DNA of 64,000 bases from Zobellia roscoffensis. GTDB lineage: Bacteria; Bacteroidota; Bacteroidia; Flavobacteriales; Flavobacteriaceae. Location: contig NZ_JADDXT010000002.1 in assembly GCF_015330165.1 (NCBI RefSeq), forward strand, positions 3,313,646 through 3,377,645, written 5' to 3'. The translations under genes and the position numbers were made by a program. Numbering within the stretch: the stretch's first letter is position 1; every line of letters starts with the position of its first letter. The notes under the pieces were generated by a model, which ran no database searches, was not told where the DNA came from, and saw nothing but the letters and a program-made list of their open reading frames with translations. Below are positions 53,727 through 62,760 of the stretch, in pieces.

Positions 53727-56351
53727 TTATAGTTTAATGGGTTTGTTGGGTTTTGGGTGTTGTGTAACATACCATCCGCTTCCTCGGGTAGAGGTATAAA
53801 ATTTACCGGGATTATAGTTGTCTATGGCAATATCATTAATACGGTCACTCTGCCCGTTTCCTTTGTTGATTTTAGTCCAAGTTGTGCCACCGTCTTGTGA
53901 AAGATAAGTGCCGGCATTTTTTGAGTCTATGGAGACGTTACTCAAAGTGGATACAAGAATTGTGTTGGGGTTGTAATACGCCGTTTCAATACGGTTGGTC
54001 CAAGGGTAATCAAAAATACGTTTCCAGGTACGTAGGTTATCATCGCTCACCCAAACCCCTCCGTCATTTGTTTTTCCTCTTTTGGTTCCGGCGGTAATAT
54101 AGGCTTTTCCGTCTCTGGAAAAATGAATGTCATTTATACCTTGATTGCCCGATATGTTCTCGGAAGATGTAACCTTTACCCAGGAAGTACCATTATTAAA
54201 GGATTTAAAAAGACCTCCGTTTTTATTCTGTATGGTGGCGTAAAGGATGTTGGGGTCTTGAGGGTCGAAAGCTATTTTGGTGGCATCTCGTGAATCGGGC
54301 AGACCTGTATTGGCTTCTTGCCAGGTTTTGCCGCCATCATGGCTTTTATGAACCCCAAATCCGGTTACGGAATTGCCCACCCATTCCATATCAATAGAAT
54401 TTTTAGGAACCACAAAATACATATTATCCGGATTTTTAGGGTCTATTATAAGGTGATTTTGATGTACGCTTTGGTCTCCACTATGCGCCTTTATCTCCCA
54501 TTTAGGAATGGCAATACCGTGTTCTTTCCATGTTTTTCCATTATCAACGGATTTTAACAATTTACCTTTTGCAGCCTGTCTAAAGAACAGAGCATAATGA
54601 ACCAAGGTATCTTTTGGATGTATGGCATACCAACTGAGTGATGTTTCATGGTCCAGAAAATTATGGGATTCTGCACCTTGAGCTCCGAAACGAACCTGAG
54701 ACCCTTCTTCGTTAGTTATCCACAAACTGTTTTCTCCGGCCATACAGAATACCTTGTTCTTTATGTTAGGGTGTTGGTAAAAACCATGACCCGGTAGATT
54801 GCTATTTCCGGCACCTACATAACTTTCCGTACCGGGAGTGGTGTACTCATCATCAATATCTACCCAAGTTTCGCCTTTGTCGTAGCTCATAAGGGATATT
54901 TTCGCCATTTGGGTATGAAGTGCACTACCATCTGCATTCCATCTTACAAAATTGGAGCCTTTTCGTTCGTAGAAATCCCTATCTACCCAATCTTTTAAAT
55001 AGCGAAGTGATATGTTGGTTTCCATAGGATTGCCCCTTTCTTCCCAATACTTATAATCTTTGGAACCCGTTTTCCATGCTTTTCCATTTCGCAAGGCGAT
55101 ATGCCAATTTTTGCCACCGTCTTTACTACGCCATATTTGACCGGGTTTAAAATTGTTCCGCGACGCGTTAGAGTATTCATTGTTGAGGTAAATATTATCT
55201 GGATCATTAGGGTCTACCGCAATAGTATTGAAGCGAATGGTAATAGCAGAAGGCATTTCAGAGAACTCTTTCCTGAAATCATTGTCTTTCATATCAAAAA
55301 CATACGCAGCACAGTGCATGTAGCTCTTTTTGATATCAGCGTTTTTCTGAAACTGTCTCATGTCTAAAGGCAAATTGCCTTTTAATTTCTCCCAACTTTC
55401 GCCACGATCCGTACTTTTGAAAATACCGCCTTTATCATCTGTCAGTGTATTGCCAACTGCTTTCCACATAGGATTGCTGATAACGTAGAGCGTAAGAACA
55501 TCTGTTTTTTTGTTGTAATGATGTGTCATAGCGCGCATTACATCGTAATCAAATCCTTTTGTTTTTTGGGACCAATTTTTCCCTCCATTCGTGCTTTTGT
55601 AAAAACCATAATTTGTACTGGCGTAGATGGTATTAGAATCTTTTGGGTCTACAATTAATGTTTCAAATTGGGTTTTTGGATGCAGTCCTTTGTTTAGTAG
55701 TACCCAGTTTTTACCCTTGTCCATACTTTTCCAAAGTTTGTTCAAACTTGGCTCATGCTCTTTAGAGCCATGGGGTTTAGTGTTGGGAAACAACATTCTG
55801 CCTAAATGTCTCATTTCGCCCCCGCCGGCATACCAAATATTATCGTCTTTGGGGTCTACGGTAACACAGGAAACGTATTTGCCGTCAAAAATAGGGTGGT
55901 TTAGATTTTGCCAAGATTCCCCACGGTCATGGGTAATGAAAATACCCTTGTTTTTGTCGTCACTAGAAAAGCCGAAATCTGGATTTTGGTGAGAGAAATC
56001 AATACTAAAAAGTTGCATGGGCCCTCGTTCCCCTTGCTTATATCCCGAAGCATCTTCATCTAACATAGTATTATACGTTTTACCTTTGTCAAAAGAGACG
56101 TACGAATTCCCCATATTAGGGCTGATATAAAGGGCATTGGGGTCTGTAGGATGCCAAAAAGCGCATTTATTGTTGCCGCTCATTCCAGGGCCAAATTGTT
56201 TCCAAACTACGGTAGAATCAGAAGCTACTTTTTCAGTCTTTAAACGTTTGAAAAAAGCTTTGTTTTCTTGTGCTGTTTGCCCGCTTGCAGCCATTACCAT
56301 TAGAAAAAGGGCTAAAGGAACTATATTATGAACGATGCTTTTTGGGCTCAT
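53727..56351 (-). CDS. BNR/VPS10-like beta-propeller protein, secreted
   Basis: The 874-residue protein has a signal peptide ending ASGQ. It contains at least nine BNR/Asp-box motifs (SMDKGKNW, STNGGKNW, STDRGESW, SKDGGKNW, SYDKGETW, SVDNGKTW, SHDGGKTW, SFNNGTSW, SQDGGTTW) spread across the entire length, and repeated VDPxDPxxIY linkers, as in sortilin/VPS10 and GH74-like propellers. GH74 enzymes are endo-xyloglucanases that use Asp residues in a two-propeller cleft; I cannot align the catalytic Asp here. It may be a glycan-binding or endo-acting propeller. It is 36 bp after the GH16 gene and 70 bp before the GH117 start, so it lies at the heart of the agar-type enzymes. Confidence 0.8.
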   Translation of the reverse strand: MSPKSIVHNIVPLALFLMVMAASGQTAQENKAFFKRLKTEKVASDSTVVWKQFGPGMSGNNKCAFWHPTDPNALYISPNMGNSYVSFDKGKTYNTMLDEDASGYKQGERGPMQLFSIDFSHQNPDFGFSSDDKNKGIFITHDRGESWQNLNHPIFDGKYVSCVTVDPKDDNIWYAGGGEMRHLGRMLFPNTKPHGSKEHEPSLNKLWKSMDKGKNWVLLNKGLHPKTQFETLIVDPKDSNTIYASTNYGFYKSTNGGKNWSQKTKGFDYDVMRAMTHHYNKKTDVLTLYVISNPMWKAVGNTLTDDKGGIFKSTDRGESWEKLKGNLPLDMRQFQKNADIKKSYMHCAAYVFDMKDNDFRKEFSEMPSAITIRFNTIAVDPNDPDNIYLNNEYSNASRNNFKPGQIWRSKDGGKNWHIALRNGKAWKTGSKDYKYWEERGNPMETNISLRYLKDWVDRDFYERKGSNFVRWNADGSALHTQMAKISLMSYDKGETWVDIDDEYTTPGTESYVGAGNSNLPGHGFYQHPNIKNKVFCMAGENSLWITNEEGSQVRFGAQGAESHNFLDHETSLSWYAIHPKDTLVHYALFFRQAAKGKLLKSVDNGKTWKEHGIAIPKWEIKAHSGDQSVHQNHLIIDPKNPDNMYFVVPKNSIDMEWVGNSVTGFGVHKSHDGGKTWQEANTGLPDSRDATKIAFDPQDPNILYATIQNKNGGLFKSFNNGTSWVKVTSSENISGNQGINDIHFSRDGKAYITAGTKRGKTNDGGVWVSDDNLRTWKRIFDYPWTNRIETAYYNPNTILVSTLSNVSIDSKNAGTYLSQDGGTTWTKINKGNGQSDRINDIAIDNYNPGKFYTSTRGSGWYVTQHPKPNKPIKL

Positions 56352-56387
56352 GCTGTTGTTTCTGGTTTAAAAAAAATCTAAAACTTT

Positions 56388-57653
56388 TTATTCGGTAAAA
56401 TTGATGTACAGCGTACTCTCATCTAAGGTACTTTTGTTGTCACCATTTGTAGGGCGAATTACAGCTGATACTTTGTATGGTGTATTCACAGATAAATCAA
56501 TTTCGGTTTTAATAACAGATGTGATGTTGGCGTATCCCGCGTAAGCGATAAACTTTGAATCGGCAATTTTTTCACCTTCATCATCAAATAATTTTAAGTG
56601 TATTTCTCGGTCTTGATTTGCTTTATAAGCGAGAGGGACTTGGATTGCATTGGATTTTTTCTGTGAAATCACCGCACTTTGAAAAACAACATTTTCGGTG
56701 TAGAGTTTTGGTGTGGTATTTTCTTCGGGATTTTTATCATTGGCATCTACTAACTTGTAGGCTCTGACCCAATCGTAGTACACCGTATTTCTGCTTGGGT
56801 CGTTTAATTCTTCGGTAGTAGGAATTTCTATCCATGGAAAAGGATAGGTTTCACTCACTAAACGCATATACATAGGTTGGTCAAAAGGCTTATCTTTTAC
56901 CTTGTCATAAAACTTTTGGTGTTTGGGTGCCCGATTGTTATAGTAGTAGCTGGCCGTATTTTCGTTTTGCCACCAACCTCCATATATATTAAAATCTTCG
57001 GAGGTAAGTTTACTATCTTCAAACTTTACTTGTGGGGCTCGGTAATCATGTTTTTCGCCATCGCAGTCCGTATACCAGAAATGTGAATTGGAGTGCATTC
57101 CACTGGCAAAGTAACTTCCATTAAAATCCCCTTCACGCCCAATAGATTCATGAATATCCCACTCTAAACCGTATTTGTCACAATCGTTCGGTCCTTTAAA
57201 ATTGTTGCTGCTCGAGAACCAAAATGTTGTGGACATGGTTGTAGCGGCAGCTTTAACCCGACATTCGTAATAACCAAATTGAGTCGATTTTTTCGAAACC
57301 ACGGCGGCCCCTCCAACGTTAAAAGTTATATCTCTACCGTAGGCATGAACTATGGTATCCTTCTCAAGTTTTTTACTTGTCATTTTCAGAAAACCATCAC
57401 CCACGGAAACCTGTGATGCCATAAAAAGTCCCGGTGGACGTCCAATCCAAGTGGGGTGGTGGTCATACCATTTGATAGTGTCCAATTCTGTTCCGTTAAA
57501 TTCATCTGAAAAGTCAGGATTTAAAACCCATCGCTTGCCCATAGGCGGTTTTGGGGGTCCCTGGCGAGTTTCTTCATTGGTATTAGGTATTTCTTGAGCA
57601 AATAGGCTACCGCTTACAAATGCAAAAAATATAATGGCGTGTTTAAAAATCAT
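56388..57653 (-). CDS. GH16 beta-agarase/beta-porphyranase-type endo-galactanase
   Basis: The 421-residue protein has a signal peptide ending LFAQ. The jelly roll begins NPDFSDEFNGTELDTIKWYDHHPTWIGRP, close in pattern to agarases, porphyranases and furcellaranases. The catalytic motif is GLEWDIHES, with Glu164 (nucleophile), Asp166 and Glu169 (acid/base). SETYPFPWIEIPTTEELNDP and YYDWVRAYKL close the GH16 domain; residues about 310-421 form an added beta-sandwich. It would cleave the beta-1,4 links of a red-algal galactan, probably outside or in the outer membrane region, producing oligosaccharides for SusCD. Agarase, porphyranase and furcellaranase cannot be separated by eye. It is the only clear endo-galactanase of the window. 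Confidence 0.9.
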   Translation of the reverse strand: MIFKHAIIFFAFVSGSLFAQEIPNTNEETRQGPPKPPMGKRWVLNPDFSDEFNGTELDTIKWYDHHPTWIGRPPGLFMASQVSVGDGFLKMTSKKLEKDTIVHAYGRDITFNVGGAAVVSKKSTQFGYYECRVKAAATTMSTTFWFSSSNNFKGPNDCDKYGLEWDIHESIGREGDFNGSYFASGMHSNSHFWYTDCDGEKHDYRAPQVKFEDSKLTSEDFNIYGGWWQNENTASYYYNNRAPKHQKFYDKVKDKPFDQPMYMRLVSETYPFPWIEIPTTEELNDPSRNTVYYDWVRAYKLVDANDKNPEENTTPKLYTENVVFQSAVISQKKSNAIQVPLAYKANQDREIHLKLFDDEGEKIADSKFIAYAGYANITSVIKTEIDLSVNTPYKVSAVIRPTNGDNKSTLDESTLYINFTE

Positions 57654-57692
57654 TTTATTTCGTTTAGGTTATTATTTTTTGGAGAGCAAAAG

Positions 57693-59501
57693 TTAGATGC
57701 TCACGCTTATTTTCTTGTTATTTTTCTTTTGCGCTTCAACTTCATAAAAGCGCTGAAGTTTTTCTCCTTCCCCAACTTCAATGGTGTAAGCACCTTGTTG
57801 GAGTACCTTAGGTTTATATTCAACACCTTTTATTCGGAGAGAGGTTATTACTTCACCTGTATAAAAGTCCTTTACGGTGACTACTTGATTGGGTTTTGAA
57901 ATCTTTAAACCGGGTAATTCATAACCATTTTTAATCTTAAAATTATCCGTTTGTTTAAAAGTGATCGGCCAATCGGTATACGGTTTTGCTTCGTCTGCGA
58001 ACATATCCGTATTTCTTGGCCAGCATTCGTAAGTGATTTCCCTTTTAGGTTTGTTAAAACGAATAATGCCATAGCCTGAAGCTCTTCCGTTCAATAGATT
58101 TTCTGTGGGAGTATTGTCTTCATGGGTAGGGTTGGCAATGGCATGAACTGTAATTTTATTTTTAAATCCGTCCAAATATTCACCTGTATAATCCGCTGAA
58201 CCGGGTTTTCTGTTTTTTCCGGGTTTTTCAGGTTTCCAATAACGTAACCAAAAGTTAGATGAAGCAGGTACTGCAAATGAATAGCCGGCATTGTTCCAAT
58301 CTTCAATTCCATGATGAACCACAGAACCTAGATGTTGGTCTCCCGCAATCATACAGGAAAAACTTTTTCTAATGATACCGAGTGCTTTGTTTCTTCCCGA
58401 TTGCGGCCAGCCGTTGGAATCTACACTATAGCGTTGTCTTTTTTGGAGGGTAGGGGAATGGGTGGAAACACTGGCAAAAATGGTTTGGGAGAGTACCGCT
58501 TTCATTTCCGCATTTTCCCAATCTGTGGTCCAATCTTCTAGAAAGTCCAGTTGGCGTTCACCAAGTAAAGTGGCCTCGGGCACGTTCATTTCGCGTGTAT
58601 CTGTAAAACCTCTTTTCTTCAATACGCGGTCCGGCCCCGATTTAAATTTTCTGTCTTCTATGATTGCAAAACTGATTCCGCCCCATTTTAAATCGGTATA
58701 ATAGACACCTATGCCCTGTTCAATAGGAGTAGGGTCATAGGGGTCCGGTAGGTGGCTGGTCTGAGCTCGCTCTACTTCCTGTATATACGAAACAGGCATA
58801 TAATACCCGCCCTTTGTACCGTCTCTGTTTTCGGATTTTATTCCGCCATCGCCCCAAAAATTACCTTGACCTATATCGTGGTCATCGGGAATGGTAATAG
58901 TTGGCGTATTCCTGATGATATCTCCAAAAACCTCCCCGAATTTTAACCAATAGCTGTAATGCTGACTATGGTCATACACTTGGTCTCCCGCAAAGAAAAG
59001 CACATCCGGTTTTAATTTGTTTAAATTATTTATGATGTCGTCTGCTGGGCCTTGACCGCCATGTCTTTTGTAAATGGACCAACAGGAAAAGGCTGCCATA
59101 ATTACTTCTTCCTTGTTCACAGGATTCTGTTGAATGGTGCCTGTATAAAACGATTTTTTATTATACGCCACCCGGTATTCTTTCTTTAGGGTGTCGTCCC
59201 AGTCATCTATTCGGAAAAGAGCTGTGTAGCCAGGATAGTTAATCCGTGATTCTTGAACGGTCTTCCATTCATTATTCTCTTTAATCTGTAGCTCTGCGGA
59301 AAATGGTTCATAATCCTTTATAGGATAGAACTGAGCGGTAAGTTTTAAGGTATTCTCATGAACGGTATATAAGGCAAAGCATATTTTGTCTTTCGGAGAC
59401 GGAGTTTTTGAGGTAGATTTTGATACCTTTTTCTGCGCCTGTACACTAATTGTTAAACATATAGCAGAGCTTAAAATAAATGATTTTAAAATGGTTTTCA
59501 T
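57693..59501 (-). CDS. PhoD-like metallophosphatase, secreted
   Basis: The 602-residue protein has a signal peptide ending VQAQ. Residues about 30-130 form an Ig-like N-terminal domain. The metallophosphatase core has FAGDQVYDHSQ, IPDDHDIGQGNFWGDGG and IAGDQHLGSVVHHG, the metal ligand motifs of the PhoD group. A C-terminal beta domain (KDFYTGEVITSLRIKG) follows. PhoD enzymes are Ca2+/Fe3+-dependent phosphodiesterases/phosphatases. Position between a GH16 and a sulfatase, in a locus for a sulfated glycan, raises the possibility of phosphate-ester removal or of a different ester substrate. The signal is Sec-like; typical PhoD proteins use the Tat route, which is not obvious here. Confidence 0.87.
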   Translation of the reverse strand: MKTILKSFILSSAICLTISVQAQKKVSKSTSKTPSPKDKICFALYTVHENTLKLTAQFYPIKDYEPFSAELQIKENNEWKTVQESRINYPGYTALFRIDDWDDTLKKEYRVAYNKKSFYTGTIQQNPVNKEEVIMAAFSCWSIYKRHGGQGPADDIINNLNKLKPDVLFFAGDQVYDHSQHYSYWLKFGEVFGDIIRNTPTITIPDDHDIGQGNFWGDGGIKSENRDGTKGGYYMPVSYIQEVERAQTSHLPDPYDPTPIEQGIGVYYTDLKWGGISFAIIEDRKFKSGPDRVLKKRGFTDTREMNVPEATLLGERQLDFLEDWTTDWENAEMKAVLSQTIFASVSTHSPTLQKRQRYSVDSNGWPQSGRNKALGIIRKSFSCMIAGDQHLGSVVHHGIEDWNNAGYSFAVPASSNFWLRYWKPEKPGKNRKPGSADYTGEYLDGFKNKITVHAIANPTHEDNTPTENLLNGRASGYGIIRFNKPKREITYECWPRNTDMFADEAKPYTDWPITFKQTDNFKIKNGYELPGLKISKPNQVVTVKDFYTGEVITSLRIKGVEYKPKVLQQGAYTIEVGEGEKLQRFYEVEAQKKNNKKISVSI

Positions 59502-59526
59502 CTTTCAATAGTTTAGTCTCAACCGC

Positions 59527-61143
59527 TTATTTTATTTTTTTAAGTGGGTTAATTTTTACTATACCATTTGTAGGAGCATCATGTTGGGTTTCATGAAGAT
59601 TAAAAGTAGGAATAGTTTTTAATAGCTTATCGCGTTCTTTTCTATGTGCTACAGAAACTTGGCTCCAATCCTTTATTTTAGGAAAGCTAATAAGGTCATA
59701 AGGAGTTTCGCTCACATCATACCAAACATTGTTTCCATCTTTAAGGACGAGGTTCCCCCTTATAATTTGGGTTTCTTTATGATAGCCGTAAATCCACTCC
59801 CGATGAGTTGTTTTATCCGTAGTTAAAAAAGGGATTAAACTTTCACCATTGATTTCATAGCTATCAGGTATTTCTACATGGGCAACATCAGCAATGGTAG
59901 GAAGCATATCCGACATATTTGCGAGCACATCTTGCATTCCTTTTTTGGTTAGGTTCATACTGGGAGCATAGATTATAAGTGGAACATGGGTTCCTTTCTG
60001 AGAAACGGGACTTGATTTTCCGTAACCACTAGTACCATTGTCCGCACAGAAAATGAAAATGGTGTTGTTCTCAATACCTAGCTCTTTAAGTTTGTTCATG
60101 TACTGCCAAACCTGATAATCTAGATAATTAACGTGGTTATGAATACCACTTTCTGTTACAGTTTCGTGTGTGTCATATACGCCATTATCTCCCGTAACAT
60201 TGGGTGTAACACGAGTATATTTATTACCATCCCAACTAATTTTTGGAGTGCCTGGCCATTTGTTTCCGGAATTGGGATTGAGAAAATCCCATGCGTCGTG
60301 ACCTAAGTGACTGGTATGGTATATAAAGAAAGGTTCCTTTTCTTTTTGTTTCCTTTCCATGAACTCAAAGATGTAATCCAATTCTACATCAGGACCAAAA
60401 GTGTTTAGCCCAAAATCGTTCTCGGCTTCTTTTGTATTTGGCCACCAAACTAATTTTTTGTTGGTTCCAGGATGGTTCATGAGCTGTACATGTGGTTTCC
60501 AGTACCAACCAGATTGCACGTAGCTTTTCTTATAGATTTCCTTATTCGTATCTGCATTAAAGATTTTCTTTTGTCCATCTACTTTTCGGGTTTCAAGTCT
60601 AAAATCTGTGGTGTGGATAGCTGTATTGTAAGAGCCTTCACCAGGAGTAAAACATCCTTCATCAAACTGAAATCCTTCAATCTCCATTTGTGTTTTTCCG
60701 GCCCAAAATGTAGCATAGCCACCTGCTTTGGCCACATTGGCGATGGAATGTGGTGAACTGTCATATAAGTTCCAAACGCCTTTGCCGTTGGGAGCTTTAC
60801 CTTTGTCTTTATTATGCCACCATTTGTGTAAATGCGCATACCTGCCTGTCATCATCATAGCCCTACTTGGTCCGCAAACCGTAGCTGCCCAGGCTGTTTT
60901 AATATAACAACCTTCTTCAGCAAGTTCGTTCAATATCGGTGTTTCTGCACGGTATTGCATATTTGAGGTATTACCTCCCTTTGGAGGGCTCCAAACCGTA
61001 GAGCCGTAAATGGGCAGTTCACGGGCACTGATATCATCGGCATATAAGAGAATAATATTTGGCTTTTCTTGGGCCCTGCTTAGCGTGGAAATGAGAAGGC
61101 ACCCAAGAAAGGTAAATACAATTTTATAGTTTATGTTTTTCAT
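59527..61143 (-). CDS. S1-family sulfatase (CGPSR type)
   Basis: The 538-residue protein has a signal peptide ending SRAQ near residue 25. DD is at 36-37, and the maturation site is Cys90 in CGPSRAMMMTG. A longer-than-usual insert (SPPKGGNTSNMQYRAE) precedes the signature. WAGKTQME, HTSHLGHD and CADNGTSGYG mark the later segments. The enlarged loop near the active site may set substrate choice. It is 44 bp after the next sulfatase gene and 25 bp before the PhoD-like gene, so the three form a compact esterase block. Confidence 0.92.
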   Translation of the reverse strand: MKNINYKIVFTFLGCLLISTLSRAQEKPNIILLYADDISARELPIYGSTVWSPPKGGNTSNMQYRAETPILNELAEEGCYIKTAWAATVCGPSRAMMMTGRYAHLHKWWHNKDKGKAPNGKGVWNLYDSSPHSIANVAKAGGYATFWAGKTQMEIEGFQFDEGCFTPGEGSYNTAIHTTDFRLETRKVDGQKKIFNADTNKEIYKKSYVQSGWYWKPHVQLMNHPGTNKKLVWWPNTKEAENDFGLNTFGPDVELDYIFEFMERKQKEKEPFFIYHTSHLGHDAWDFLNPNSGNKWPGTPKISWDGNKYTRVTPNVTGDNGVYDTHETVTESGIHNHVNYLDYQVWQYMNKLKELGIENNTIFIFCADNGTSGYGKSSPVSQKGTHVPLIIYAPSMNLTKKGMQDVLANMSDMLPTIADVAHVEIPDSYEINGESLIPFLTTDKTTHREWIYGYHKETQIIRGNLVLKDGNNVWYDVSETPYDLISFPKIKDWSQVSVAHRKERDKLLKTIPTFNLHETQHDAPTNGIVKINPLKKIK

Positions 61144-61187
61144 GTGTCTGGTTCAAATAGATTTTCAACTTGTCTAAATTTCAGGAT

Positions 61188-62756
61188 TCAATAAAACTCC
61201 CAAAAACCAAAATTCTCTCCTTCAATGTTTGCTTTGGTATCTCCTAATTCCTTGGCTTTCTCTTTCATTTCCTTTTGCATGGTTTTCACCTGTTCTGCAT
61301 ATTTTGGAAAAAAGGAAAGGTCATATACCTCCCAAGGGTCATTTTTAATATTGAACAGTTGGGTAACCCGTGAGCCTCTTGTGGTTTCACCATCCTTTTT
61401 AGTATAATCCTTGGCACGTACATATTCAATTAATTTATAATCACCTTTTCTGTAGGCTCTTTGAAATTGTTTGTACGCGTGATAAGTGTAATCACGGACA
61501 ATAGATTTTTCTTTGTTGATGACGGGAAGCAAGCTTGTTCCCGTTACTGAACTTGGTGCATCTGCCCCAATGAAATCTAAAATGGTTGGGAAAATATCAA
61601 AATTGTAAGCGAAGGCCTCTCTTTTACTGCCTTTGTCCTTTATAAGGTTCCCCGAAAAGACAAGGGGAATATGAACTCCATCTTCATCATAAATATTCTG
61701 TTTTCCCATTAAGCCGTGGTTTCCAACAGCCAGACCACTATCACCAGCAAAAACAATTAACGTATTTTCATAGGCACCGCTTTCTTTCAATGACGCAATG
61801 ACTTTACCTATTTGGTCATCTAGATGCGTAATAATCGCATAGTAATCGGAAAGTTGTTCTTTCGCTACATCGGGCGTTCTGGGCCACACGGCCAATTCTT
61901 CGTCTCTTAAAAACATATGCCCATTATCAAAAGGGTGTTGTTCAAGATAGGAAGGGGAGAGGATGATATCCTCAATTGGGTACATGTCTTTGTATTTCTG
62001 TGGTGCCTGTCTTGGATCATGAGGCGCGTGAAATGCCAAATACATGAAGAAGGGATCTTTCTTTTTATAATCCATAATAAACTCGGAAGCACTTTCTGCA
62101 TAGATTTCAGAGGTATGTGGACCGTTTTTTTCTGTGCCAGTAGGGCCTCTTTTATCCTCTTTGGTTACCGGTCTACGGACCACTTTTCCATCGGTATCAT
62201 AAACTAGTAGGTATCCTTCTTCTTTTTTGTAATCACCATCTTTTTTCCAGTCCCAAGAAGGCATACGAAAGTGATCGACCAAGTAAATACCTCTGGACAT
62301 TATACGATCTCCTGAATCAAAAGAGCGGGCTAAGGAAGCGTTATCTTGATGCCATTTTCCAACAATATGGGTGTTGTAGCTTTGGGCCTGAAAGGCTTCT
62401 CCTATGGTTGTATGCTCGGGCGGAATAGTGTGCCCCTGACCTTGTAATTCAAATACGTTTCTTCCGGTTAACAACATAGCTCTACTGGGAACGCAGGTAG
62501 CACCAGAAAAAGCACCCATTAGATAACCGTTGGAAAATGAAACTCCATCGGCAATCAAGGCATCCATATTTGGTGTTTTTACTTGCATGTTACCCAAAGC
62601 ATGTACACCTGAAAAGCGATGGTCATCCGTATAGATTACGAGTACATTGGGCTGGTCCTTCTTTTTCGCTTTACGTTTTTGAGCGCTAACAGGAAGTACC
62701 AATAGCGTACTAAAAACAACTAAAATGCAAAGTGAAAATCGATTTTTGTAATTCAT
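61188..62756 (-). CDS. S1-family sulfatase (CVPSR type)
   Basis: I start at the ATG at 62756 (522 residues); an in-frame extension of 21 codons overlaps the preceding gene. The signal peptide ends VSAQ. DD is at 44-45, and the maturation site is Cys88 in CVPSRAMLLTG. GKWHQDNAS, FHAPHDPRQ and FAGDSGLAVGNHGLMGKQ follow; the late metal motif reads DSG in place of DNG or DQG, a variation seen in some S1 members. An alkaline stretch (QKRKAKKKDQP) follows the signal cleavage site. It starts 4 bp after the GH28-like gene stop and is certainly co-transcribed with it. Confidence 0.92.
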   Translation of the reverse strand: MNYKNRFSLCILVVFSTLLVLPVSAQKRKAKKKDQPNVLVIYTDDHRFSGVHALGNMQVKTPNMDALIADGVSFSNGYLMGAFSGATCVPSRAMLLTGRNVFELQGQGHTIPPEHTTIGEAFQAQSYNTHIVGKWHQDNASLARSFDSGDRIMSRGIYLVDHFRMPSWDWKKDGDYKKEEGYLLVYDTDGKVVRRPVTKEDKRGPTGTEKNGPHTSEIYAESASEFIMDYKKKDPFFMYLAFHAPHDPRQAPQKYKDMYPIEDIILSPSYLEQHPFDNGHMFLRDEELAVWPRTPDVAKEQLSDYYAIITHLDDQIGKVIASLKESGAYENTLIVFAGDSGLAVGNHGLMGKQNIYDEDGVHIPLVFSGNLIKDKGSKREAFAYNFDIFPTILDFIGADAPSSVTGTSLLPVINKEKSIVRDYTYHAYKQFQRAYRKGDYKLIEYVRAKDYTKKDGETTRGSRVTQLFNIKNDPWEVYDLSFFPKYAEQVKTMQKEMKEKAKELGDTKANIEGENFGFWEFY

Positions 62757-62760
62757 AAGG

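Noticed and set aside
53657..53770. In-frame extension of the second GH117 by 38 codons
   Set aside because: It overlaps the preceding gene and places hydrophilic residues before the obvious signal peptide starting at 53656.
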